Below are positions 46,013 to 54,679 of a stretch of 64,000 nt of DNA, piece after piece. How positions within the stretch are numbered: position 1 is the stretch's first letter; every line of letters starts with the position of its first letter. The translations under genes were made by a program, and so were the position numbers. Source of the stretch: Clostridium_AD frigoriphilum. Its GTDB lineage: Bacteria > Bacillota > Clostridia > Clostridiales > Clostridiaceae. Under the pieces are notes generated by a model. That model did no database searches. It was not told the origin of the DNA and saw only the letters and a program-made list of their open reading frames with translations. The stretch lies in the NCBI RefSeq assembly GCF_036541405.1, contig NZ_JAZHFS010000020.1, positions 34,521 to 98,520 of the forward strand. Direction: 5' to 3'.

Positions 46013-47116
46013 TTAAAATATAATTTCTTTTCCGAGTGCAGCTGATTTATAGATATAATCAAGTATTTTTGTTACGATAAAAGCCTGTTCAGGTTTTACT
46101 AATGGCTCTGTATTGTTTTTAATAGCCTCTAACCATTGTTTTGCTTCTACCATCTCTGGTGATGATGCACTTCCTTCAAAGAATGAAATACTTCCTGCTG
46201 CTGAATTTTTTTCTTCTACTAGCATTCCATGATGAGCTCTGTTGTATATTAATTCATTTACTGGGAAACTCATTCCTGATTTGATTTCTGCTCCTGCCTT
46301 TGTTCCACAAAGTGTAGTAGATGCTTCCTTAGACTCTACTACATTTAATGCCCATGAAGATTCTAAGAAGATAGTTGCTCCATTTTCCATTTTAATAAAT
46401 CCAAATGCTGAATCTTCTACTTCAAAAGTTTTAGGATCCCACGGTCCAAACATATTGCCTTCAGGGCCGTCTTCCAAATTCCCTAATTTATAAAACACAG
46501 AACCCGTTACTGAAACAGGTTTATAATTATCCATCATCCACAAAGTTATATCAAGTGCATGTGTTCCAATATCTATTAATGGCCCCCCACCTTGTTGTGA
46601 TTTATCTGGGAATACTCCCCAAGTTGGAACTGCTCTTCTTCTAAGTGCATGTGCTTTTGCAAAATAAATATCACCAAGTTCTTCTTTTGCACAAGCTTCA
46701 TGTAATGATAGTACTTCAGGGCGAAATCTATTTTGATATCCAATCGTAAACTTCTTTCCTGATTTCTTCCAAGCATCAATCATCGCTTGAGCTGCATCGG
46801 TTGTATGTGCCATTGGTTTTTCACACATTACATTTTTTCCTGCCTCAAATGCTGCCACCGTAATTGGACTATGCATTACATTAGGTGTTAATACATGAAT
46901 TACCTCTATCGATTTATCCTTTAACAATTCATTATAATCTGTGTAAACCTTTGCTCCGGGTGCCCCAAATTTTTTAGCGGCTTTAACAGCTCTTTCTTCA
47001 ACAATATCGCAAAATGCTACCATTTCACATAAATCCTTGTGGAATGTTAATGCGGGGAAATGCTTGTTATTTGCAATACCTCCACATCCTATAATACCTA
47101 TTCTAATTTTACTCAT
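46013..47116 (-). CDS. Gfo/Idh/MocA oxidoreductase (likely glycoside 3-dehydrogenase)
   Basis: A 367-residue protein and first gene of the operon. IRIGIIGCGGIANNKHF is the Rossmann start; CEKPMAHT the conserved Lys motif; GGGPLIDIGTHALDITLWMMD the catalytic His segment. It is the DgpA-like candidate that oxidises the C3 hydroxyl of the sugar so that the CGD pair can cleave. AGGAGGG precedes the ATG. Only 17 bases separate it from the beta subunit gene. Confidence 0.87.
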   Translation of the reverse strand: MSKIRIGIIGCGGIANNKHFPALTFHKDLCEMVAFCDIVEERAVKAAKKFGAPGAKVYTDYNELLKDKSIEVIHVLTPNVMHSPITVAAFEAGKNVMCEKPMAHTTDAAQAMIDAWKKSGKKFTIGYQNRFRPEVLSLHEACAKEELGDIYFAKAHALRRRAVPTWGVFPDKSQQGGGPLIDIGTHALDITLWMMDNYKPVSVTGSVFYKLGNLEDGPEGNMFGPWDPKTFEVEDSAFGFIKMENGATIFLESSWALNVVESKEASTTLCGTKAGAEIKSGMSFPVNELIYNRAHHGMLVEEKNSAAGSISFFEGSASSPEMVEAKQWLEAIKNNTEPLVKPEQAFIVTKILDYIYKSAALGKEIIF

Positions 47117-47164
47117 TTTTATTTCCCTCCTATTGTTACATTTCTTATTTTTCTTACTACCTAA

Positions 47165-47221
47165 ATTATACTTTTTTAAACAGATTCAATCATCCAATTA
47201 ATTACACCTAATTCAATTAAC
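47165..47221 (-). promoter_or_regulatory. Operon promoter with AraC-type direct repeats
   Basis: TATAAT (47165-47170, minus) lacks a good -35. Upstream of it, TTAATTGAAT and TTAATTGGAT repeat with 19-base phase (starting at 47220 and 47201), ending next to the -35 position. This is the layout of a class II AraC-activated promoter and fits control by the adjacent AraC-GH39 protein. Confidence 0.5.
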
Positions 47222-47256
47222 TATTGCCCAGTTTTATATTTAAAAAATTTTCATAA

Positions 47257-47300
47257 AAAATAAGGTCAAAAACAGTACGTCTGTTTTTTGACCTTATTTT
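47257..47300 (-). terminator. Terminator after the AraC-GH39 gene
   Basis: AAAATAAGGTCAAAAACAG pairs with CTG(T)TTTTTGACCTTATTTT around a TACGT loop; a T-run on either strand. Confidence 0.88.
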
Positions 47301-47315
47301 ATATTGACCTTGATA

Positions 47316-49733
47316 TTAATCTTTATATGATATGTGTATCATGCTAAACTCATGTGCTGTTAAATTAATCTCTAAATTCAACACATTTTCATCTACTTTA
47401 CATCTTTTTATAGACAACCTAGGTGTTGAAATTCGTTTTAAATACTCTATCTCATCCTTCCCTAAATCGTCAAACTCATCCATTTTAACCCATTCATCTA
47501 GTACACTTCCATTTTGTCTACTTACTGAATAAGTTTTTACATCATATTGCCCATTCAATACATTTTTAATTTGAAAATTCAAACATAAATCTTCATAATT
47601 ATTGAATATTTTATCCTGCTCACTTGCCTTAATTTGATCCTCTGCTTTTAAATAATAGTAATAATTAAAATGTTTATAATTATGACAAGCTATATAATAT
47701 CCATTATGATTGTTAGCAGTTATAATATAATTGTTCCCTTTATCTATAATACTATTGCTCATTCTATTCATGAATTCAATGGCATAAAATGGTGGTTTTT
47801 TTATTTCATCCTTCGAAATTAAACCTGCACCACCATTTAACAATATGTTAGAATCATAAAACTCTGAAAATAAATCAGAACCAATCCAATACCCTAGTAA
47901 ATCTACTTCATATATATTATCAATAATAGTTTTCATTACATAAGCACCTTTATAACAGCTATCATTAGTATAATTACGACTAGATATTGTGTCATTCCAT
48001 TCAGTAATATATAATTCTTTCACATTCCATTGTATATCTTTCAATATTTTATTAATGTATTTGGTCTCATTTAAAATAAAATTTTTATCCGTGGTGCGTT
48101 TTGAATATTTCTCACCTTTCTCACTCCCTGCCAAATATGGATAAAGATAAACTGATAGAAAATCTGGCTGAATACTTTCAGCTTTCCACTCTGTAAAATC
48201 TTTAATTAACTGTTTTTGTCCATAATCCACACAAAATCCTGCTCCACCAATTTTACAATTTGGAATATAACGTTTTAACTCTGTATATCCCACATTAAAA
48301 ATAGTAATATAATCAACCTGTATATACTCATTAAGGTTGTCTTTCCACATTTCAAAACACCAAGTCTGAACCTCCTCACCACCATATCTCTTAACAATAT
48401 GAGTAGCAAAAGCCTTTACAATATTTCTCCATTCATTGATGTTCGAAAAAAGTGGTTTATCTTCCTTAAATATAATTGGTTTACTTACTGTTCTATTAAC
48501 TCTCTTAGGTTTTTGCCCAAGTTCAATAAATGGTTTTATATTATATTTTACCAAGAAATCTAAAACTCTATCTATTTTATCAAAATTATATTTCCCTGTT
48601 ATATCTGATACATTTACATACATATCATGTCCAAATATATCCCAAAACCTAACAAATTTAAATTTCAAATCATTTTTTAATATTATTATATGTTCTTGCA
48701 TATCTGAATGTAACAAATCGCTTGCTACTCCAATGTTAATGACTTTATCCCAATTCTTTTCATATTCTTTTTTGCTGTTTGTATCTACAATTATATACTG
48801 GTTATCTTTTACCTTATCTGATTTGTTTTCTGACAAATTTCCTTCAAAATGAGTCTCAAGTCTAGATAATATAGTTTTCTTATAACCAGCATTATCGATT
48901 TCATCTAGACTATTATCTTTGTCTTTTGTTAGTTTCTTTTGATATACAGAAGGCGTCATATTATAAGTTGCTTTAAATAACTTGTTGAACACAGCTGTAT
49001 TCGCAAATCCATTATTCAAAGCTATCCTAGTAATAGTTGTATCCGTATATAATAACTCCTCTAACGCATGATGCAATCTAACATTATTTAAATACTCTAT
49101 AAAGTTCATTCCCAGTTGTTTCTTCAAATATCTTGATAAATAAGCGTTAGATAAATGTAACTGATTGGCTAAATCATTAAGGCTTATTGCTTTATTATAA
49201 TTACCTTGAATATAATTAGTAATCTCATTAATTCTATCATCATATTTGCTAGTCATATTATGAAAACGCTCATCTGCATTATGTATTAGAAAACTACTTG
49301 TTAATAAATTTAATAATTGATAAAACAGACTATATTCGTAAAAATCTTCTTCTCCCTTTCTATTTAAATAATTATTAAAGATTAATTTCAATATTCTCCT
49401 AACTTCTTGGTATGAATCATCTTTATCTATAGTTGAATTACACCAAAATAATATTAAATTATTACCAAGGAAACTACTTAGTTTTTGAAATGAAATATAG
49501 AAACTTGCCATAAGAATATTTTCTGAACACTTATAACTATGTTTTTTATTGGCATTAATAACTACGAAATCATCCTGCTCCAAGTGGAATTTATCAGCTT
49601 CAACTTCTAATTCCATTTTACCTTCTAATATATAAACTAACTCAATCTCTTGATGTGAGTGAATTCCCATTCTTTTATTATCCATTATATTGTATGTAAT
49701 TATTTTTTCTCTACCCATACTTACATCTTCCAC
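47316..49733 (-). CDS. AraC-type regulator fused to a GH39-like domain
   Basis: GGAGG lies seven bases before a GTG at 49733, giving 805 residues. Residues ~10-110 form a cupin-like sensor (HSHQEIELVYILEGKMELEV). Residues ~175-280 form the two AraC helix-turn-helix motifs (ISLNDLANQLHLSNAYLSRY; ITRIALNNGFANTAVFNKLF). From ~330 to the end is a GH39 (beta-xylosidase-like) barrel with an acid/base Glu in CFEMWKDN and a nucleophile Glu in LYITEWND. Both catalytic residues look intact. There is no signal peptide. It probably controls the operon at 40.6-47.1 kb. Confidence 0.88.
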   Translation of the reverse strand: MEDVSMGREKIITYNIMDNKRMGIHSHQEIELVYILEGKMELEVEADKFHLEQDDFVVINANKKHSYKCSENILMASFYISFQKLSSFLGNNLILFWCNSTIDKDDSYQEVRRILKLIFNNYLNRKGEEDFYEYSLFYQLLNLLTSSFLIHNADERFHNMTSKYDDRINEITNYIQGNYNKAISLNDLANQLHLSNAYLSRYLKKQLGMNFIEYLNNVRLHHALEELLYTDTTITRIALNNGFANTAVFNKLFKATYNMTPSVYQKKLTKDKDNSLDEIDNAGYKKTILSRLETHFEGNLSENKSDKVKDNQYIIVDTNSKKEYEKNWDKVINIGVASDLLHSDMQEHIIILKNDLKFKFVRFWDIFGHDMYVNVSDITGKYNFDKIDRVLDFLVKYNIKPFIELGQKPKRVNRTVSKPIIFKEDKPLFSNINEWRNIVKAFATHIVKRYGGEEVQTWCFEMWKDNLNEYIQVDYITIFNVGYTELKRYIPNCKIGGAGFCVDYGQKQLIKDFTEWKAESIQPDFLSVYLYPYLAGSEKGEKYSKRTTDKNFILNETKYINKILKDIQWNVKELYITEWNDTISSRNYTNDSCYKGAYVMKTIIDNIYEVDLLGYWIGSDLFSEFYDSNILLNGGAGLISKDEIKKPPFYAIEFMNRMSNSIIDKGNNYIITANNHNGYYIACHNYKHFNYYYYLKAEDQIKASEQDKIFNNYEDLCLNFQIKNVLNGQYDVKTYSVSRQNGSVLDEWVKMDEFDDLGKDEIEYLKRISTPRLSIKRCKVDENVLNLEINLTAHEFSMIHISYKD

Positions 49734-49836
49734 CTAATAACCTCCATGCTTTTTAGACTCTCAGTACCTTTAAATTGAACATACCTTCTTTATGATTCTA
49801 TATGTTGATCTTAATGATTGCAAGTAGGGTTATGAA

Positions 49837-49896
49837 TTTAATACTGCACTGGGATCCCCCTAAGTGCAGTATTTTTATTAAAACCTATTTAAATTA
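49837..49896. repeat. Dispersed repeat, copy 3 (short), containing terminator
   Basis: Contains the same ATACTGCACT / AGTGCAGTAT hairpin (49841-49876) and the trailing CTATTTAAATTA of the 18.3 and 32.3 kb copies, but lacks their left half. It lies downstream of the flavoprotein gene and should end it. Confidence 0.8.
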
Positions 49897-49997
49897 TTAT
49901 TCTGTCTACTTTAATGGTAACACATCAATTCATAATACTCTTTTATATTACAAAAGCTGATACACAAATAGAATTTATGTATCAGCTTCTCACTATT

Positions 49998-50948
49998 TCA
50001 TTCACCATAGCCTTTATATTTCTCAAGTAATTCCTTTTTATTCGGTATTTGACCAGGTCCAACAGCTTTTGTAGATATTTCTATACAATGCTCAAGTTTT
50101 CCTGCATAAAATAAACGGGAGCGTTTTTTCTGAGCCTCACTAAAGTTTACTTTAATTTCTCCATCCACTAAGCTTAAATCTCCACTAATTCCGCAAACCG
50201 GGCATTCTACCTGATTTTTGTTATGAACTATGGTTAACATGTCACAATGGCATACAGGACAAACACCTTCTTCATTTCCTCTCCATTTACTCATTTCTTC
50301 TTCATTACTATGAATGGCCTCAGACATATTTTGACCAAGCCTTACCATACGCTCCATTACTTCTTTATTTCCTACTACATGCTCATGTGCCATGGCACCA
50401 AAATACTCATATTTATCTACTACATCTATTCCCATTGACATCGTAAATTCATACATTGTTGGCATTGCAAATGATAACCAATTTTGCGTCAATGCGCCAC
50501 CAACAGTAATTAATGCAGCGACTCTAGGTTTAAATGATCTCTCATCCGGTAATTCATTTGGTTTTTTACCCATTTTAATTCCGTTTTCTTTTGCATTTGT
50601 TCTAAAAGAAATATCATGAGATGGCCCTAGCCTATCACATACTGTTTTAAAATTACCAGTAGGTGATAAAACATATGTAGGCGAGCCAACTATCACAGCA
50701 TCACACTCTAATAATGCCTCATCAATAATATTCATATCATCTTTTAAATGACACTTTCCATTGCCTCCACCTAATAAACTTATTACACAAGAAATACAGC
50801 CTGTACAATTTTTAATATCTAAATCATCAGCACGAATAAATTTAATCTCTGCTCCTGATTTTTCGCATTCCATTAATGCAGTCTTAATCATTACCTCAGT
50901 ATTGCTCATTTTTCTTCCAAAAGAAATACCTAACACCTTTTTTTTCAT
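49998..50948 (-). CDS. Flavodoxin-fold oxidoreductase with zinc ribbon (paralogue)
   Basis: A 316-residue paralogue of the protein at 40594-41550 with the same plan: KVLGISFGRKMSN at the start, NCTGCISC cluster, GSPTYVLSPTGNFK flavin loop, CPVCHCDM...CPVCG zinc ribbon. It stands alone. Its C-terminal codons and upstream region occur again, without the gene body, at 31.74-31.93 kb. Confidence 0.82.
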   Translation of the reverse strand: MKKKVLGISFGRKMSNTEVMIKTALMECEKSGAEIKFIRADDLDIKNCTGCISCVISLLGGGNGKCHLKDDMNIIDEALLECDAVIVGSPTYVLSPTGNFKTVCDRLGPSHDISFRTNAKENGIKMGKKPNELPDERSFKPRVAALITVGGALTQNWLSFAMPTMYEFTMSMGIDVVDKYEYFGAMAHEHVVGNKEVMERMVRLGQNMSEAIHSNEEEMSKWRGNEEGVCPVCHCDMLTIVHNKNQVECPVCGISGDLSLVDGEIKVNFSEAQKKRSRLFYAGKLEHCIEISTKAVGPGQIPNKKELLEKYKGYGE

Positions 50949-51038
50949 AATTAAATCTCCTTTATATATAATCTACTAGTATTTTCTAAAATAAATCATC
51001 CACTACTTGTCACTTTTTAAATCTAACTTGCTTCCTAT

Positions 51039-51230
51039 ACATTCATTCTACATTTAAAAAAATACATACACATCATTATAATTATCTACTTTTATTTATA
51101 TATTTATCTAAAATTTAAATCTTAGTGTTCTTTGATTAAAACAGATTAAAATTTATAATATATAATTATCCTTTATTCTTTATTCTTTATTCTTTATTCT
51201 TTATTCTTTATTCTTTATAGATTCTTTATA
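51039..51230. repeat. Duplicated upstream region with 7-base tandem repeat
   Basis: Matches 31779-31930. Within it, CTTTATT is repeated six times perfectly and once imperfectly (51171-51219), whereas the other copy has a single unit. This indicates slippage after duplication. Confidence 0.8.
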
Positions 51231-51347
51231 GATTGTTTATTAATTGTATTTTCAATTACCTCTATTCTAATACCAAACGAATTAATAATTGGCGGACTAA
51301 CTGGAGTATCAATCATACTAGAAAAGTTAATTCATATTAAATATATA
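51231..51347 (+). pseudogene. yitT 5' fragment
   Basis: Plus-strand codons read CLLIVFSITSILIPNELIIG and SIILEKLIHIKY, matching residues 19-57 of the intact YitT (CLLIAFSITSILRPNGLITG / SIILEKLIHIKY). There is no start and the rest is gone. Confidence 0.8.
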
Positions 51348-51432
51348 ATCCGCGGCAAGAAATCAAAAAAGGATAATAAACTATTATCCTTTTTGTAATG
51401 TAATCTCCATTATATAATCTTATAAAAATTAA

Positions 51433-51472
51433 TAAAGCTTCATAGTTTTAAATTAAAAACTATGAAGCTTTA
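51433..51472 (-). terminator. Terminator overlapping the end of the 57-residue gene
   Basis: A 17-base perfect stem (TAAAGCTTCATAGTTTT and complement). The last codons and stop (AAA GCT TCA TAG) are part of it. Confidence 0.85.
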
Positions 51473-51633
51473 CTAATTTCTATTTCTTCATTATTAGCAT
51501 TCTCGATATTTCTAACAAGATTATTTAACTCTAAGTAATAAGATCCACTGTGATTGGGTTGAGCCAATAACATACCTATCATAGCCTTCTTAATATTTTT
51601 AGAACCAAATATTTCTTTCATAATTTCTTTCAT
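51460..51633 (-). CDS. Small protein of 57 residues, unknown
   Basis: AGGAGGATGATTT precedes the ATG at 51633. The product starts MKEIMKEIFGSKNIKKAM and ends EEIEISKAS: an amphipathic, charged peptide with one short hydrophobic stretch (AMIGMLLAQP). It has its own strong terminator and ribosome site, so it is likely real. The equivalent gene body was deleted from the copy at 32.0 kb. No family recognised. Confidence 0.6.
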   Translation of the reverse strand: MKEIMKEIFGSKNIKKAMIGMLLAQPNHSGSYYLELNNLVRNIENANNEEIEISKAS

Positions 51634-51884
51634 AAATCATCCTCCTAAATTTTATTTATAATGTTATGATACTCTAATTCAAATAAAAGTACAAAGATGG
51701 AAAACATAAGAAATCGTTTTAAAATACTAATAAATCATGAACATTTTGTTAATATTCTAGAAATCCTATCTGAAAATATTGTAAGATTATTTAAAATTTT
51801 AACAACATTTCAAATGGAAAGTCGTTAAAAGAGGAGTTACCTCCTATTGCCACTTCCACTAGGACACAAATCACTTCTTCTAAT

Positions 51885-52979
51885 TTATCTGCGCAAAACA
51901 TTTTTCAAACGTCTATTTACAGAATCCGAATCATAGTCCTTATACCTCTGACCCTGCGCCCACCTTTTCGTATTTTCATATTCAGCATGATTAGGATTTT
52001 TCATTGTTTTTAAAAATTCCTTGTATCCAGTAATACCACCAACATCTTCTGGTGGAGTATTACCACTCCCCATTACACATGTTGGATAATTTTTATCATA
52101 ATTCGCATTAACACCTTGTATAGTAATTTCATGCTCCCAGTTATCCCCGTAGTCATAACAATAAACTATTCTATATTTCTGATTAGTGTATTCTGAAATA
52201 TCAACCTGTGAATCTAAAAGTATTTTACATTCCTTCGATTCTTCATAAATTTCCTCAAATTCACTAATAACATTTGAGACATATTTACCTGAATCATCAA
52301 TAATATTGAATTCATACAGATGGTAGTCTTTCCAGTCAAAAGCGACTTGGAGTATTTCATGAAGCTCCTTAAATGTAGTATTTATAGGAGTTATAATTCT
52401 TCTCCATGCTATTTCAGGATATAATTTAAGCTTAACTATTAAATCTACTGCCTCACACCTAACAATTTCTTCACCAGCAAATATTTTAAGATCCTTGCTT
52501 AAGAGTTCATACGGATAGTGATAATCAGATTCCTTACTCATTTTTACAATGTCCGTATTAATTATTCTAGTTGCCGAAGTTTGAAAAAGTTCACTTAATT
52601 CTAAATTATCTCCAAGTCCTTTTATAAGTTCACAAGCTTTATTAAGCCTAGCCACATATTTCGAACCTCTTGTCTTCGAATAAATAAATTCTCCCGAACT
52701 TTTCAAATACTTATCTACGATTTCTTCCTTAATTTTTTCATCTCTCAAACAATTTCTAATTCCAATAATGAGTAACTCATTTAAATTTTTAAATTGTTTT
52801 GCTTTTAACCCATAAAGAACAAATCCGAATCTATTGCTATCATTTACCATAACAATTGTCTTTCTTCGATTTACGGTAATCAAATGTACACTCCAGCAAA
52901 AGAAATCTTCCTCTTCAGTTTCATTTTGAAGCACTATTCCCATCTCATCTTGTAGTTTCTTTGTACAACATATTTGCAT
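51885..52979 (-). CDS. DUF6933 plus plasmid pRiA4b ORF-3-like protein
   Basis: A 364-residue cytoplasmic protein of two parts. Residues 1-~160 (MQICCTKKLQDEMG, FFCWSVHLITVNRRKTIVMV) fit a DUF6933-type domain. The C-terminal ~190 residues (IAWRRIITPINTTFKELHEI, YDYGDNWEHEI, EDVGGITGYKEFL) are the pRiA4b ORF-3 family. The function of both is unknown; the second is common on chromosomes despite its name. Monocistronic, ended by the hairpin of copy-specific T-rich sequence before 51885. Confidence 0.85.
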   Translation of the reverse strand: MQICCTKKLQDEMGIVLQNETEEEDFFCWSVHLITVNRRKTIVMVNDSNRFGFVLYGLKAKQFKNLNELLIIGIRNCLRDEKIKEEIVDKYLKSSGEFIYSKTRGSKYVARLNKACELIKGLGDNLELSELFQTSATRIINTDIVKMSKESDYHYPYELLSKDLKIFAGEEIVRCEAVDLIVKLKLYPEIAWRRIITPINTTFKELHEILQVAFDWKDYHLYEFNIIDDSGKYVSNVISEFEEIYEESKECKILLDSQVDISEYTNQKYRIVYCYDYGDNWEHEITIQGVNANYDKNYPTCVMGSGNTPPEDVGGITGYKEFLKTMKNPNHAEYENTKRWAQGQRYKDYDSDSVNRRLKNVLRR

Positions 52980-53117
52980 TTTATCCCCCCTTAACCCTGT
53001 CTTTCGGAATCCACTCCTATTAATTTATAGAATTATTTTATTATAACATTTTATTGTCATAATTGACCTAAAAAACTATCATTTTCTTGTGTGATCGTGG
53101 AATTTGACTTTAATAAA

Positions 53118-53166
53118 AAATAAAACATAGGATTAACGATATTGTCGTTAATCCTATGTTTTATTT
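53118..53166 (-). terminator. Terminator after the butanediol dehydrogenase gene
   Basis: Arms of 22 bases (AAATAAAACATAGGATTAAC with GA, and complement) around a TATTG loop; one of the longest perfect stems in the window. Confidence 0.88.
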
Positions 53167-53237
53167 ATTTTTTATATCTACGTTTTTCTCTGCATAACTT
53201 AAAAATCAAAAGTGATACAAAGTCATTCGTTGTTTAA

Positions 53238-54320
53238 TTAACAGTCAGATAAAAGCGACTTATCCGGAGTTACAAGTATTTTCACATGTTTCTTCTTTTC
53301 TGGTCCAGTTAAAGCTGCGAACCCTTCTTCTACTATATCATCAAGAGCTATCTTTTTAGTTATATATCCTTCAGCTTTAATTCTTCCATCACTCATTAAA
53401 GCAATTGTTGATGGGAATTCATGCCTATACGCTAATGTTCCTACTATTTTCTTTTCAGTGAATACCAAAACATTTGGATTAAAGCTTACATCACCTTCCC
53501 AAATGCTTGTTATAACCATAGTTCCTTCGTATTTTAAACTATCAATACCTATATCAAAACCTATTTTTGCTCCAGTAGTTTCAAACGCTGCATCTACACC
53601 TACTCCACCTGTAAGTTTTTTAACTTCCTTAGCTATATCAACTTCATTTGGATCAAGAACAACATTTGCGCCTGCTCTTTTTGCATATTCTTGTCTTATT
53701 GATTTTCTTTGCAATACTATTATAAGTCTTGCTCCTGCAGCTTTTAAGCATTCTATTGTTGCAAGACCTATTGGGCCTGAACCAAGTACAATCGCAGTAT
53801 CTCCTGTATTAAAATTAGCCATTCTAATAGAATGAAGAGCAACTGCTATTGGCTCTATCAATGCTGCTTGTTCATAGGACATATTGTCAGGTATTTTATG
53901 AACATATTCTTCTGGGAATACAGTATATTCAGCAAGTCCACCGCCACTTCCACAAAGTCCATGAAATCCTAATGATGAGCAAAGATTATATTTTCCTTCT
54001 TTACATGCTGGGCATTTACCACAAGCTACAATAGGTTCCACTGTAACTCTATCTCCAACCTTAATATTAGTTACATTTTCTCCAATTTCTACAACGTCAC
54101 CTGAAAACTCATGACCTAAAACAACTGGTGCAACATTACCACTTATAGGATGAGGTTCTCCGACTGGTATAAAAATTGGTCCTCCTAGGTACTCATGTAA
54201 ATCTGATCCACATATTCCACACCATTTTACTTTAATTTTAATATTTCCTTTAGTAACCTTTGGTTCTTCTATTTCTTCAACTCTAACATCTCTTACTCCA
54301 TACCACAATGCTGCCTTCAT
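53238..54320 (-). CDS. 2,3-butanediol dehydrogenase / acetoin reductase
   Basis: A 360-residue zinc-dependent medium-chain alcohol dehydrogenase. Catalytic zinc: Cys in KWCGICGSDLHEY and His/Glu in LGHEFSGDVVEIG. Structural zinc: CGKCPACKEGKYNLC. NAD(P) fold: AIVLGSGPIGLATIE. The insertion YLGGPIFIPVGEPHP is typical of (R,R)-butanediol dehydrogenases. It interconverts acetoin and 2,3-butanediol. The upstream AcoR-like sigma-54 activator and sigma-54 promoter support acetoin or diol control. Confidence 0.9.
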   Translation of the reverse strand: MKAALWYGVRDVRVEEIEEPKVTKGNIKIKVKWCGICGSDLHEYLGGPIFIPVGEPHPISGNVAPVVLGHEFSGDVVEIGENVTNIKVGDRVTVEPIVACGKCPACKEGKYNLCSSLGFHGLCGSGGGLAEYTVFPEEYVHKIPDNMSYEQAALIEPIAVALHSIRMANFNTGDTAIVLGSGPIGLATIECLKAAGARLIIVLQRKSIRQEYAKRAGANVVLDPNEVDIAKEVKKLTGGVGVDAAFETTGAKIGFDIGIDSLKYEGTMVITSIWEGDVSFNPNVLVFTEKKIVGTLAYRHEFPSTIALMSDGRIKAEGYITKKIALDDIVEEGFAALTGPEKKKHVKILVTPDKSLLSDC

Positions 54321-54385
54321 AATAAAAATCCCTCCTAAATGATATAATTATATGTTTTATTGTTAATTTTCTCACATACTTATAT

Positions 54386-54402
54386 AGCAATTATCATTCC
54401 AA
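54386..54402 (-). promoter_or_regulatory. Sigma-54 (-24/-12) promoter of butanediol dehydrogenase gene
   Basis: TTGGAATGATAATTGCT on the minus strand has the invariant GG and GC exactly ten bases apart, with TTGG and TTGCT context. It lies about 65 bases before the start codon. The adjacent gene encodes a sigma-54 activator. Confidence 0.75.
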
Positions 54403-54565
54403 GATAATAATTTCAGCATAATATTAAAAAAAAAGCATTTACCTCATTGCTAAACTTTCTTAAATCACTGCTGTATAATAGCTACCACTTAAAAAAATTA
54501 ATTATTTTTTCTCATCTTACAAAATAAAAAGCCTGATAAAAATTATTGAAAATAGCCTCAATCTC
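54403..54565. other. Intergenic region between regulator and dehydrogenase genes
   Basis: Expected to contain upstream activator sites, but no clear inverted repeat was found other than the terminator palindrome at 54566. Confidence 0.4.
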
Positions 54566-54595
54566 AAAAAGACACACTAATTAGTGTGTCTTTTT
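54566..54595 (-). terminator. Perfect 30-base palindrome, terminator of the AcoR-like gene
   Basis: AAAAAGACACACT / AGTGTGTCTTTTT with an AATT centre. It has the A-stem-T shape of a bidirectional terminator and lies past the stop of the regulator gene. Confidence 0.75.
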
Positions 54596-54679
54596 GACAT
54601 TTTACATGTTTTAACTCTCTTTTTAGTACACTTTATAGTTATTTGTTTTAAATTTGAAAGTTAAATATGGAATATATAT

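Noticed and set aside
51171..51219. Regular short repeats as a CRISPR-like array
   Set aside because: The 7-base units are contiguous with no spacers; this is a microsatellite.
54566..54595. Perfect palindrome as the enhancer site of the AcoR-like activator
   Set aside because: A- and T-runs flank the stem and it lies just past the regulator stop, so a terminator explains it better. A second role is not excluded.
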